Assembly: GCA_030535425.1 (NCBI GenBank)
Contig: JAUNHQ010000029.1
Location: forward strand, 1-35,611
Length of the DNA: 35,611 nucleotides
Reading direction: 5' to 3'
Source of the DNA: Pseudomonadota bacterium
GTDB taxonomy: Bacteria; Pseudomonadota; Gammaproteobacteria; Burkholderiales; Burkholderiaceae_C
In this document: positions 1 to 7,202 of the stretch, in pieces
Layout of the letters: each line of letters starts with the position of its first letter
Position numbering within the stretch: the first letter of the stretch is position 1
Made by a program: the position numbers and the translations under genes
Notes under the pieces: model-generated
The model's input: the letters and a program-made list of their open reading frames with translations, nothing else
The model's database searches: none
Told to the model about the DNA's origin: nothing

Positions 1-1
1 C

Positions 2-709
2 GGCCCGCGCGTGCTGGAGCACATGGTGGACACGGTGCTGTATTTCGAGGGCGACACGCACTCGTCCTTTCGCCTCATCCGCGCCATCAAGAACCGCTTT
101 GGCGCGGTCAATGAAATCGGCGTGTTCGCCATGACCGAGCGTGGTCTCAAAGGCGTGAGCAACCCCAGCGCCATTTTTCTGAGCCAGCACCCCGAACCCG
201 TGCCCGGCAGCTGCGTGCTGGTCACGCTGGAAGGCACACGCCCGCTGCTGGTGGAGGTGCAGGCGCTGGTCGATGGCGGCGGCCCCAGCCCGCGCCGCCT
301 GTCCGTGGGGCTGGAGCGCGACCGCCTGGCCATGCTGCTGGCCGTGCTGCACCGCCATGCGGGCGTGGCCTGCGGCGACCAGGACGTGTTCGTCAACGCC
401 GTGGGCGGCGTGCGCATCAGCGAACCGGCGGCCGATTTGGCCGTGATGCTGGCCATCACCAGCAGCCTGCGCGGCAAGCCGCTGCCCAAGGGCTTTCTGG
501 CCTTTGGCGAAGTGGGCCTGGCCGGTGAAGTGCGCCCGGCTCCGCGCGGGCAAGAGCGCCTGAAGGAAGCGGCCAAGCTGGGCTTTTCCGTGGCCGTGGT
601 GCCCAAGGCCAACGCGCCCAAAAAAGCAGGCAAGGAATTCGAGGGGCTGACCATTCACGCCGTTGAGCGCGTGGACGAGGCCATGGCCCTGGTGCGCGGG
701 CTGACATAA
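2..709 (+). CDS. radA: RadA DNA repair/recombination protein, C-terminal part (5' truncated by window edge)
   Basis: RadA is a RecA-like ATPase that works with RecA in recombination and branch migration. The reading frame is already open at base 2 and begins with GPRVLEHMVDTVLYFEGD, which matches the middle of RadA just before its signature. The RadA-specific KNRFG motif follows about 30 residues in (bases 92-106), and the rest is the Lon-protease-like C-terminal domain, ending with TAA at 709. The zinc finger and Walker A segments lie upstream of the window, so neither the true start nor the promoter is visible. A bidirectional terminator hairpin follows at 741-762. The identification is secure; only the 5' part is missing. 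Confidence 0.95.
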   Translation, partial: GPRVLEHMVDTVLYFEGDTHSSFRLIRAIKNRFGAVNEIGVFAMTERGLKGVSNPSAIFLSQHPEPVPGSCVLVTLEGTRPLLVEVQALVDGGGPSPRRLSVGLERDRLAMLLAVLHRHAGVACGDQDVFVNAVGGVRISEPAADLAVMLAITSSLRGKPLPKGFLAFGEVGLAGEVRPAPRGQERLKEAAKLGFSVAVVPKANAPKKAGKEFEGLTIHAVERVDEAMALVRGLT

Positions 710-740
710 GGGCTGCTGCGCCACCCCGGCTTCGCGCGGC

Positions 741-762
741 AAAAGCACCAGCGTGCTTTTTT
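741..762. terminator. Bidirectional intrinsic terminator between radA and the TMEM165-like gene
   Basis: AAAAGCAC (741-748) and GTGCTTTT (753-760) form an 8-bp stem with a CAGC loop. The stem has A-run and T-run edges, so it can terminate transcription from both sides. It sits between two convergent genes and touches the stop codon of the minus-strand gene at 762. Confidence 0.75.
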
Positions 763-1328
763 CAGCCCCACCCCATCAGCGCCACCACGCCCAGCGCGAA
801 AAAAATGCCTGCAGACAGCAGATGCACCAGGCGAATGGGCACCTTGCGCACCAATCGGTCGCCAAACCACACCACGGGCACGTTGGCCAGCATCATGCCC
901 AGCGTGGTGCCGGCCACCACAGCCAGCCACTGCTTGTATTGCGCGGCCAGCGCCACAGTGGCAATCTGCGTTTTGTCGCCCATTTCAGCCAGGAAAAACG
1001 CCACCAGCGTGGTGCCAAACACGCCCCAGCGGCTGGCTGCGGCGGGCGTGTCATCGTCATCCAGTTTGTCGGGCACCAGCATCCACACAGCCATGGCGAT
1101 GAACGAGCCGCCCAGCACCCAGCGCAGCACCTGCGGCCCCAGTTGCGCCTGCACCCAACTGCCCACAGCCCCGGCCAGCGCATGGTTGACCAGTGTGGCC
1201 GCCAGAATGCCCCAGGCAATCGGCCAAGGCTTGCGAAACCGCGCAGCCAGCACCAGAGAAAGCAATTGCGTTTTGTCACCCATTTCGGCCAGGGCAACGA
1301 TGCCGGTGGAAATCAAAAAAGCTTCCAT
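762..1328 (-). CDS. TMEM165/GDT1 (UPF0016) family membrane transporter, probable Mn2+/Ca2+ efflux
   Basis: This 188-residue protein is mostly hydrophobic and has two homologous halves. Each half carries the family signature EMGDKT, at residues 15-20 and 115-120. About six transmembrane helices can be seen, with an acidic loop (DKLDDDDT) between the halves. The UPF0016/GDT1 family includes cation exchangers such as bacterial manganese exporters and human TMEM165, so efflux of manganese or calcium from the cytoplasm is the likely role; the exact ion cannot be read from the sequence. The gene is alone and convergent with radA. I looked upstream for a yybP-ykoY manganese riboswitch and did not see one. 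The ATG at 1328 has only a weak ribosome-binding site. Confidence 0.88.
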   Translation of the reverse strand: MEAFLISTGIVALAEMGDKTQLLSLVLAARFRKPWPIAWGILAATLVNHALAGAVGSWVQAQLGPQVLRWVLGGSFIAMAVWMLVPDKLDDDDTPAAASRWGVFGTTLVAFFLAEMGDKTQIATVALAAQYKQWLAVVAGTTLGMMLANVPVVWFGDRLVRKVPIRLVHLLSAGIFFALGVVALMGWG

Positions 1329-1525
1329 GCGGGTAAGCAGCGGCAGGAAATATCGTGGGAATCACACTCGGCGCCAGCGGTGCAGGCTGTGCCTTGAGCG
1401 CATTTTTTATAGCATTCTCATCAGGCCACACCATGTGTTGTGCGCGACGCCCATTGTAGGCGCGCCCACCTGCGGCAGCGGCACAAATAGATACCTGAGC
1501 ACCATGCTGGGGGATTATCCGGATG

Positions 1526-1553
1526 CTTGACTTTCACTGTTCTGGCGCATAAT
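1526..1553 (+). promoter_or_regulatory. Candidate sigma70 promoter of the RRM gene
   Basis: CTTGAC (1526-1531) and CATAAT (1548-1553) are spaced by 16 bp, close to the housekeeping consensus. Transcription would start near 1560, at the foot of the hairpin at 1561-1584, leaving a leader of about 140 nt before the ATG at 1701. The assignment rests on consensus match only. Confidence 0.4.
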
Positions 1554-1560
1554 CGCGCGG

Positions 1561-1584
1561 GTGTGCGCTTGGCACACTTTTTTT
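1561..1584 (+). terminator. Terminator-like hairpin in the leader of the RRM gene (possible attenuator)
   Basis: GTGTGC (1561-1566) and GCACAC (1572-1577) form a perfect 6-bp stem with a GCTTG loop, followed directly by seven T residues. It faces the RRM gene and lies just downstream of its candidate promoter. It could attenuate that gene or block read-through from further left. No plus-strand gene ends just upstream, so it is not an ordinary gene-end terminator. Confidence 0.55.
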
Positions 1585-1700
1585 GTCATTTTGCGGTGAA
1601 CATAGTCAGTTTCCCTTCCTTGCCGGCCCCATGCCGATTTGCCGAAGGCGTTTTGCGGACTCCATCGCTTTTCATTGATTTTTGAGGAGTCCCTTTCAGC

Positions 1701-2273
1701 ATGGGCAACAAACTTTACGTCGGCAACCTGCCGTATTCGGTGCGCGATGCGGATCTGGCGCAGGCGTTTGCCGCCTTTGGCGCCGTGACCAGCGCCAAGG
1801 TCATGATGGAGCGCGACACGGGCCGTTCCAAGGGCTTTGGCTTTGTGGAAATGGGCAGCGATGAAGACGCGCAAGCCGCCATCAACGGCATGAATGGCCA
1901 GCCGCTGGGTGGCCGTAACGTGGTCGTCAATGAAGCACGTCCGATGGAGCCACGCCCCCCGCGCACGGGCGGTTATGGCGGCGGTGGTGGCTACGGCGGT
2001 GGCCGCCGCGAAGGCGGTGGCTATGGCGGCGGCGGTGGTCGCGAAGGCGGTTACGGCGGTGGTGGCCGTGGTGAAGGCGGTGGCGGTTACGGTGGCGGTC
2101 GTGATGGCGGCTACGGCGGTGGTCGACGCGAGGGCGGCTATGGCGGTCGTGATGGCGGCAACGATGGCAGCTTCCGCAGCCCTTACGGCCCTGGCCCGCG
2201 CGGCGGTGGTCGCCGTGAAGGCGGCTATGGCGGCGGTCGCCGCGACAACGATTACGGCGGCGACGACTATTGA
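1701..2273 (+). CDS. RRM RNA-binding protein with long Gly/Arg-rich tail
   Basis: This 190-residue protein has one RNA recognition motif. RNP2 is KLYVGNL (residues 4-10) and RNP1 is KGFGFVEM (44-51). From about residue 88 the tail is a low-complexity run of GGYGGG and R-rich repeats, ending in acidic GDDY. Such proteins in proteobacteria and cyanobacteria bind single-stranded RNA, are often cold-inducible and probably act as RNA chaperones; RGG-type tails add RNA binding and self-association. The start is supported by a purine-rich site (TTGAGGAG) 9-10 nt upstream. The leader is long and contains a hairpin with a T-run, suggesting control at the RNA level. A clear terminator follows at 2330. 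The GC-rich tail produces a long open frame on the other strand, which I regard as spurious. A second, tail-less RRM gene lies at 30864-31148. Confidence 0.93.
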   Translation: MGNKLYVGNLPYSVRDADLAQAFAAFGAVTSAKVMMERDTGRSKGFGFVEMGSDEDAQAAINGMNGQPLGGRNVVVNEARPMEPRPPRTGGYGGGGGYGGGRREGGGYGGGGGREGGYGGGGRGEGGGGYGGGRDGGYGGGRREGGYGGRDGGNDGSFRSPYGPGPRGGGRREGGYGGGRRDNDYGGDDY

Positions 2274-2329
2274 TGTACGCCGCCACCGCACATGGCTCTT
2301 CATTGGCCCATGTGCCCGCTGGTCATCCA

Positions 2330-2353
2330 AAGGCTCCTTCGGGAGCCTTTTTT
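2330..2353 (+). terminator. Intrinsic terminator of the RRM gene
   Basis: AAGGCTCC and GGAGCCTT pair around a TTCG tetraloop and run straight into a tract of seven T residues. This is a classic rho-independent terminator about 55 bp after the RRM stop codon. Confidence 0.9.
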
Positions 2354-2398
2354 CATGGTTGTGCAACGACGCTTTTTGCCCTGGCAAAGAGAATGATT

Positions 2399-2442
2399 GC
2401 TATATTTAAAATAGCTACAATCCATTACTAATAAAGCGCAAA
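2399..2442 (+). repeat. Dispersed repeat, copy 1 (GCTAT-N8-TAGCT-N18-AGCGCAAA)
   Basis: GCTAT at 2399, TAGCT at 2412 and AGCGCAAA at 2435 have the exact spacing seen in the other copies. A short T-rich tail (CCGTTTTT) follows. It lies in the gap between the RRM terminator and the convergent lipoprotein gene. Confidence 0.8.
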
Positions 2443-2519
2443 TTCCGTTTTTCACTACCAATCATTTCACGCAAGCCAGCCACGGTTGAACAGGGCGTTC
2501 ACAGCAGGTTGGCCACCCC

Positions 2520-3005
2520 TTACCCCGGCCCGTTGTCGCCATCGCCCGTGCGGATGTTGGTTTCCACGGGGGCGTTGGGGTCAAAGGGTGGTGGCGGGCG
2601 CGGGCCGGGGCGCGGATGGGCGCGCACGGTGCTGGCGCGGGCATCGTCAGGGCCGCTTTGGCGCTGGCAGTACACGGGCTCGGGGATGGTGGTGTAGTCC
2701 AGCCGCACCAGCCGCGCATCCACCCCCAGGCCAAAGTGAGCGCGCACGGTGGGGTCGGCATAGCGCGGCCCGCTTGCGGGGGGAGTGTCATCGGGCAGAC
2801 GCTCCAGCACGGCGTGGCCGCGCAGCCCCTCCAGCAAGGCCATGTCCTCATATAGCCGCGCTTCAAAGCGCAGATCGTGCGGGCACAGGTAAACCAGCCG
2901 CGGCGCATCCAGCACACTGGCGCAGCCGCTGAGAGCCAGGCAAGACAACCAGCCCGCCGCCCTTACCCCGCCCCAACCCGAAAGGCGCGCGCAAGCCACC
3001 GCCAC
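2520..3005 (-). CDS. Putative lipoprotein resembling the MliC lysozyme-inhibitor family
   Basis: The mature part begins at a lipobox (LALSGC), so the product should be lipidated and periplasm-facing. It then reads VYLCPHDLRFEARLYEDMAL and continues to ASGPRY, HFGLG and VYCQ. A cysteine-containing first strand, an SGxRY motif and a late cysteine are the pattern I know from MliC-type inhibitors of C-type lysozyme, but I could not run a profile search. The C-terminal ~35 residues are proline-rich and look disordered. The start is uncertain: no ATG is in frame near the signal peptide, and the GTG at 3005 gives a reasonable 28-residue signal (161 aa in all). The gene follows mltA on the same strand, separated by a C-rich element, so a link to peptidoglycan turnover is attractive but inferred. 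Confidence 0.6.
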   Translation of the reverse strand: MAVACARLSGWGGVRAAGWLSCLALSGCASVLDAPRLVYLCPHDLRFEARLYEDMALLEGLRGHAVLERLPDDTPPASGPRYADPTVRAHFGLGVDARLVRLDYTTIPEPVYCQRQSGPDDARASTVRAHPRPGPRPPPPFDPNAPVETNIRTGDGDNGPG

Positions 3006-3066
3006 GCGAGCCCATGCCAGGGCACCCGCGCCCGGACCTGCGCCGGGCGCCGGGTGTGCCACCCAT

Positions 3067-3122
3067 CCCGAAGGGCAAAGCCCGTCGAGAGAGGGGGGAA
3101 GGCGCGACAGCGCCTCAGGGGG
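3067..3122 (-). repeat. C-tract/hairpin element just after mltA
   Basis: On the minus strand, 8 nt after the mltA stop, the sequence reads CCCCCTGAG, then a GGCGC/GCGCC hairpin (3101-3114), then a C6 tract and a GGGC..GCCC stretch. A similar arrangement follows the lysP stop at the window end. I read it as a dispersed 3'-flanking element of this genome. Confidence 0.5.
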
Positions 3123-3130
3123 CAGATCCT

Positions 3131-4279
3131 TTATTTCGGCCACAGCACCCACAGGCGCAGCGGCTGCTTCATGCGCCCGGCAAAGTCGCCTGCTTCAGCG
3201 CCCCAGCCGGCAAAGTAGTCGGCGCGCACAGCGCCGACGATGGCGCTGCCGGTGTCTTGCGCCAGCACCAGGCGGTTGAGGTGGGCCACCGGCCCTTGCG
3301 AGGACAGCCACACGGGCGCGCCATAGGGAATGCTTTGCGGATCGACGGCGATGGAGCGCCCCGGCGTCAACGGCACGCCTTGCGCGCCGCGCGGGCCGAA
3401 CTGCGCGTCCAGCTCGCTCATGGGCTCTTCGCGGAAAAAGACCATGCGCGGGTTGCTCCACAAAAAGCCTTGCAGCGCCTGCGGGTTGGCCGCCAGGCTG
3501 CTGCGGATGCCGGGCCAGGTGGCGTCGCCGCGCAGCAGGCCCTGGTCCATCAGCCATTTGCCGGGGCTGCGGTAGGGCTGTTCGTTGGTGGCGGCAAAGG
3601 CCAGGCGCACCAGGCGCTGGCTGCCGTCGGCTTCGGTGATGCGCACGCGGCCCGAGCCTTGAATTTGCAAAATCATTGCGTCCAGCGGGTCGGCCAGCCA
3701 GGCGATTTCGCGGCCCGCCAGCTCGGCGCGGGCCTGGGGGTGCTGCTCCATCTCTTGCCGGGTGAACCAGGGCTTGCGCTGCGCCAGCGTGGCCGGCGGG
3801 CGGTACAGCGGCACGCCAAAGCCGGGGCGCGGCACGCGGCTGGCGTCGTACTGCGGCTCGAAATAGCTGGTCAGCAGCCCTTCGCTGGGCGCGCCCAGCG
3901 GCTCCACGCGGTAGGGCTGCAAGCGCGCGCGCATCCAGTTGCGCTGCTCATCGGGCGTGGCCAGCGACAGGCGGCGCACTTCGCTGCACAGGCGCGCCAG
4001 GGGCTGCTGCGGGCGCTCGCAGCTTTTGATCCAGGCGTTCCAGGCGGCGCTGGGGTCGTCTTGCTCAAAGCCGGGCAGCTCGGCCCAGCGCACGGGCACC
4101 CAGCGGCTGCGCGCGCGCTGAATGGCCGGGCCGATGGGCGCGGTGTCGGCCACGGGGCCGGTGGGTGGCGGCGCTTCAGCCGGAGGCGCTGACGGCGGCG
4201 CGGGCGTGCGGGTGGCGCAGCCGGCGGCCAGCATTCCTACAATGGCCGTTGCGCAAAAGAGCTTGAGAACACGTGTCAT
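3131..4279 (-). CDS. mltA: Membrane-bound lytic murein transglycosylase A
   Basis: MltA cleaves the glycan strands of peptidoglycan at the inner face of the outer membrane, forming 1,6-anhydro-muropeptides. The 382-residue protein starts with a lipoprotein signal (lipobox LAAGC), then a Pro/Ala linker. It contains the MltA barrel (LLTSYFEPQYDASR) and, near the C-terminus, the 3D-type segment LVLAQDTGSAIVGAVRADYF, where the Asp of QDTG is the expected catalytic residue. The ATG at 4279 is preferred over an in-frame start 84 bp upstream because only it places the signal peptide at the N-terminus. Its start codon overlaps that of the small plus-strand gene at 4278 in one CATG. The MliC-like lipoprotein gene lies downstream. 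Confidence 0.93.
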   Translation of the reverse strand: MTRVLKLFCATAIVGMLAAGCATRTPAPPSAPPAEAPPPTGPVADTAPIGPAIQRARSRWVPVRWAELPGFEQDDPSAAWNAWIKSCERPQQPLARLCSEVRRLSLATPDEQRNWMRARLQPYRVEPLGAPSEGLLTSYFEPQYDASRVPRPGFGVPLYRPPATLAQRKPWFTRQEMEQHPQARAELAGREIAWLADPLDAMILQIQGSGRVRITEADGSQRLVRLAFAATNEQPYRSPGKWLMDQGLLRGDATWPGIRSSLAANPQALQGFLWSNPRMVFFREEPMSELDAQFGPRGAQGVPLTPGRSIAVDPQSIPYGAPVWLSSQGPVAHLNRLVLAQDTGSAIVGAVRADYFAGWGAEAGDFAGRMKQPLRLWVLWPK

Positions 4280-4439
4280 GACCTTGATTCTGCTGGAAGC
4301 GCTGGGTGCGCTGGTGATCCTGCTGCTGATCGTGTGGTGGACAATGTTTTCGGGCCGCCGCAAGGGCGAGTTGCCCGGCCATCACGAGCGATCCGGGCAA
4401 GCTGAAGAAGTGCCACCGCCGCTGCCGCAAGACAAATAA
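4278..4439 (+). CDS. Small single-pass membrane protein, unknown function
   Basis: This 53-residue protein has one strongly hydrophobic helix at residues 2-24 (LILLEALGALVILLLIVWW), then a basic patch (SGRRKGE) and a polar, acidic and proline-rich tail. The charge pattern suggests the N-terminus faces out and the tail lies in the cytoplasm. I believe close homologues sit next to mltA in related Comamonadaceae, but this is from memory. Its ATG (4278-4280) overlaps the mltA ATG on the other strand (4279-4277). Any promoter must therefore lie within the mltA coding region. The gene ends 25 bp before the convergent glycosyltransferase stop. Function is not known. Confidence 0.65.
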   Translation: MTLILLEALGALVILLLIVWWTMFSGRRKGELPGHHERSGQAEEVPPPLPQDK

Positions 4440-4464
4440 AAAAACGTGCCTGCTTTGGCCCGCA

Positions 4465-5673
4465 TCAGCTCTGGGTGCTGACACTGTCTGCCGCAGGTGA
4501 GTGCAGGCCCGTGTTTAAAAACAGATGCAGGTATTCGCCAATCATGCGCTGGCGATCAAAGTGCTGGCGTACATGGGCCTGGCCTGCGGCAGCGATGCGC
4601 TGTGCCTGATCAGGATGGCCAAGCAGCCGGCGCACGGTATCGGCCAGCGCCTGCGGATCGGCATGGGGCACGAGCACACCGCTTTGGCCGTCAATGAAAC
4701 ATTCGCGCACGCCTTCCACGTCAGAGCCAATGGCGCAGCAACCACTGGCCATGCCTTCCAGCAGCCCCAGGCCCAAGCCCTCGTAGTGTGTGGAAAGCAC
4801 GCACAGCTTCACCCGCCCCATCAAGGCAGGCAAATCGCTGACGTGCCCCAGAAAACGCACCTGCCCATCCACCCCCAGCTGGCGGGAAAGCCGCCGCGCG
4901 CGCCGCAGCCAGCTGGGCTTGCCTTCGCCTGCCAGGTAAACGGTCAATGGCATGCCTGCCTTGGCCAGCAACGCTGCCGCACGGATCAGGGTCTCGTGGT
5001 CTTTCTGCGCCGCAAAGCGCGCAGGCATGACAATGGCGTCTTCCCGCTGTGCCCAGGGCAAACCCTGGCTGAAGCGCGCCAGATCGATGCCGTTGAGAAT
5101 GACCGTGCAGCGATCTGCCGGGTGGCCCGTGCGCAGCAGTGCCTGGCGCACGGCCTGGGACACACCCACGATGCGATCGGTGCGCCGTGCCAGCCACAGC
5201 GACTGACGCAGGCGCCAAAAGCCATAGCGCTCACGCACGTTGTGCTCCACCTGGATCAGCCTTGGCACGCCTGCCAGCAAACCAGCGTAGCGACCCCACA
5301 GGTGCTCGCTGAAGCCGTGGGCGACCAGAACATCGGGGCGCCACTGGCGGCAGATGCGCACCAGCGCCCAGATGGTGGCCAGGTGCGGCCAGCGGGTAAG
5401 CACCTGCACCCGCATACCCTGTCCACGCAGGGCGTTCACGCGCGCCTGGGGATTGAGCGAAACACGGCGGCGCAGCACCAGCATCGTTTCCTGCCCCGGG
5501 TAGGGAGCGCACAGGTCAACGGCCACTTGCGTGGCACCTGAGAAGCCGCCAGAGACGAAATGCAGCACGCGCAACGGGCGTGATGGCCCCTGTGCGGGCA
5601 AGGAAGAAGCCGAGAGCATGTGTGCCACGTGTTTGGAATCGAGCAAAGGCTCTGGCATTGCCGCCACCGCCAT
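4465..5673 (-). CDS. GT4-family glycosyltransferase
   Basis: This 402-residue protein has the two Rossmann-like halves of a GT-B enzyme. The N-terminal half carries VLHFVSGGFSGATQVAVDL (residues 36-54). The C-terminal half carries LNGIDLARF (193-201) and the retaining-enzyme motif EGLGLGLLE (298-306), an E-x7-E pattern that binds the nucleotide sugar. It should transfer a sugar to a polysaccharide or LPS intermediate at the cytoplasmic face of the inner membrane; donor and acceptor cannot be read from sequence. Its ATG shares one base with the TGA of the upstream ligase-like gene (TGATG at 5671-5675), so the two are probably translationally coupled. Downstream it converges with the small membrane protein gene. 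Confidence 0.88.
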   Translation of the reverse strand: MAVAAMPEPLLDSKHVAHMLSASSLPAQGPSRPLRVLHFVSGGFSGATQVAVDLCAPYPGQETMLVLRRRVSLNPQARVNALRGQGMRVQVLTRWPHLATIWALVRICRQWRPDVLVAHGFSEHLWGRYAGLLAGVPRLIQVEHNVRERYGFWRLRQSLWLARRTDRIVGVSQAVRQALLRTGHPADRCTVILNGIDLARFSQGLPWAQREDAIVMPARFAAQKDHETLIRAAALLAKAGMPLTVYLAGEGKPSWLRRARRLSRQLGVDGQVRFLGHVSDLPALMGRVKLCVLSTHYEGLGLGLLEGMASGCCAIGSDVEGVRECFIDGQSGVLVPHADPQALADTVRRLLGHPDQAQRIAAAGQAHVRQHFDRQRMIGEYLHLFLNTGLHSPAADSVSTQS

Positions 5674-6950
5674 CAGGCGCCCCCTTGCGATGCGCCCCTG
5701 TCAGGCGGCGGCTTTTTCTGCTCTGCCCAAGCGCACAGCAGTGCCACGGAATAAACATACAGCGCCGTGCCCTCTACCCAGGCAAGGGGCACATCACTGA
5801 GGCCAAGTAGGAAATAAGCCAAGGGCAGCAGCCCCAGGGTCAACCAGATCCATGCGTCTGTCCGGTCAGACCAACTGGCCGCACGCTGCCTGGCTGCGGC
5901 ATACAGCGGCGCCACGTACAACGCCAGCAAAGCCGCCAACCCGGCCAGCCCGTATTTGGCGAGCATATTGAGCATTTCATTGTGGGCGTGGATACCGAAC
6001 TGGGCATTGGCACGCCCTTGCGCCTGCTCCAGCTTGCGCCGCTGCTGATACCCTGCTTCACCATGGCCGACCCAGGGGCGCTGCGTGCTCAAGTGCCAGG
6101 CAAACTGCCACATCAGCAGTCGCGTGCCCACGGATGTGGGCGCATACGGGTCCTCCTCGTAAGCGCTGGCTTCCTGATGCGCCTGCGTGACGCGCCCAAG
6201 CGGGTCCAGCCGTGTCAGGGTTTGCAGCCCGCTGACCGTGATGATCAGCAGGAACGCCAGCAGTAAACCCGCCCGCGCCATATGTCGGGGCGAACCAGCG
6301 TGCCACAAAGCAACAGGAGCCAACACCAGCAGCGCCAGCCATGCACCGCGCGTGCCGGAAAACACGATGGCCACGCAGGCGCATGCCGCGCCCAGCGCCA
6401 TGCCCCAGCGCAGACGCTCGTGCGTGCGATAGCCCAGAAAGCCTGCAAAGCAGATCACAGCCAGGCCCAGCATGGCTTGTGCGAACACCACCGCATTGCT
6501 GGCGCCATAAGCACGGTCAGCGCCTTCGATCAGCACCTGGTACAACGCTAGGCCCAGCCCGCCAGCCGCCGCCGCGGCACAGCCTGCCAGCCAGGGTGCA
6601 GGCCCAACCATGCACTTACGGGCATACCAATACAGCGGCCAAGCCATGAGCATGCGAAAACCCATCTCGCTTGGGCGCCCCCAATGCCCCTCGCGCAACA
6701 CGTCCGCCAAATAGACACACGCCAAGGCCGTGATGGCCCAGAGCACGGCCTTGGCGCCCTGAGACATAGGCCCGGCCAAGCGCCCACGCGCATGCCACAG
6801 CATGACCGCAGCCAACAACAGCAGAGGCAGCGGCGCCGCATTGCGGGTAGATGGCCAGCACACAGTGGCCACGGGCATGACAAACAAGGCCCATGCGCCC
6901 AGGCGCTCCAGCGTGGCGGTTCGCACAGTGGCCGGGGGTGCGCCACTCAC
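5673..6950 (-). CDS. O-antigen ligase / polymerase-like membrane protein (Wzy_C/WaaL type)
   Basis: This is a polytopic inner-membrane protein with about 10-12 hydrophobic segments. It has the Wzy_C hallmarks: the FSGTRGAW loop and, before the last helices, a large periplasmic region ending in HAHNEMLNMLAKYG. Such proteins transfer undecaprenyl-linked polysaccharide to lipid A-core or another acceptor, or polymerise it. The gene is coupled to the GT4 gene, which supports a role in surface glycan assembly. An in-frame ATG at 7046 would overlap the zinc-finger gene by 92 bp. I chose the GTG at 6950, four bases after that gene's stop, giving 425 residues; a GTG at 6920 is also possible. Whether it is a ligase or a polymerase cannot be decided. 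Confidence 0.82.
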   Translation of the reverse strand: MSGAPPATVRTATLERLGAWALFVMPVATVCWPSTRNAAPLPLLLLAAVMLWHARGRLAGPMSQGAKAVLWAITALACVYLADVLREGHWGRPSEMGFRMLMAWPLYWYARKCMVGPAPWLAGCAAAAAGGLGLALYQVLIEGADRAYGASNAVVFAQAMLGLAVICFAGFLGYRTHERLRWGMALGAACACVAIVFSGTRGAWLALLVLAPVALWHAGSPRHMARAGLLLAFLLIITVSGLQTLTRLDPLGRVTQAHQEASAYEEDPYAPTSVGTRLLMWQFAWHLSTQRPWVGHGEAGYQQRRKLEQAQGRANAQFGIHAHNEMLNMLAKYGLAGLAALLALYVAPLYAAARQRAASWSDRTDAWIWLTLGLLPLAYFLLGLSDVPLAWVEGTALYVYSVALLCAWAEQKKPPPDRGASQGGA

Positions 6951-6954
6951 CCCG

Positions 6955-7170
6955 TCAGTGCCCGTGAGCCAGGGTTTCGCCAGCACGCAGCTTGTAGATG
7001 GTGCCGCAATAGGGGCACTTGGCCTCGCCGCCATGGGAAAGGTCAAGGAACACGCGTGGATGCGTGTTCCAAAGCTGCATGCCGGCTTTGGGGTTGGGGC
7101 AAAAAGTTTCGCCGGCCGGGCTCAAGTCCTTGGCCAGCATCTCGACGGCGGCGGCTTGGGTGCTGCTCAT
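6955..7170 (-). CDS. Small CHCC zinc-finger protein
   Basis: This 71-residue protein has the CHCC zinc-binding pattern of the family that includes mitochondrial NDUFS6: C24, H37, then C52 and C55 in KCPYCGTIYK. The central NTHPRVFLDL segment is also typical. Bacterial members are widespread in proteobacteria and have no firmly assigned role. The ATG at 7170 is preferred to an in-frame start 51 bp upstream because the family normally begins close to the zinc site. It lies 32 bp after ilvE and 4 bp before the ligase-like gene, so the four genes from ilvE to the glycosyltransferase look like one transcription unit. Confidence 0.88.
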   Translation of the reverse strand: MSSTQAAAVEMLAKDLSPAGETFCPNPKAGMQLWNTHPRVFLDLSHGGEAKCPYCGTIYKLRAGETLAHGH

Positions 7171-7202
7171 GCGTGTATCTCCTGCGACAGTGCACGCGCG
7201 TG

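Larger units (their letters stand above)
1329..1700. other. Divergent intergenic region between the TMEM165-like gene and the RRM gene
   Basis: This gap of about 370 bp must hold the promoters of two divergent genes. On the right it carries a plausible promoter and a leader hairpin for the RRM gene (annotated separately), then a long untranslated leader. On the minus side a TACAAT-like -10 occurs near 1454, but I see no well-spaced -35. No small gene could be supported. Confidence 0.5.

Noticed and set aside
1329-1525. yybP-ykoY manganese riboswitch upstream of the TMEM165-like gene
   Set aside because: Expected for this family in some betaproteobacteria, but the conserved core was not visible.
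1515-2387. 290-codon minus-strand open frame opposite the first RRM gene
   Set aside because: A low-complexity Ala/Thr translation produced by the glycine-repeat codons of the RRM tail.
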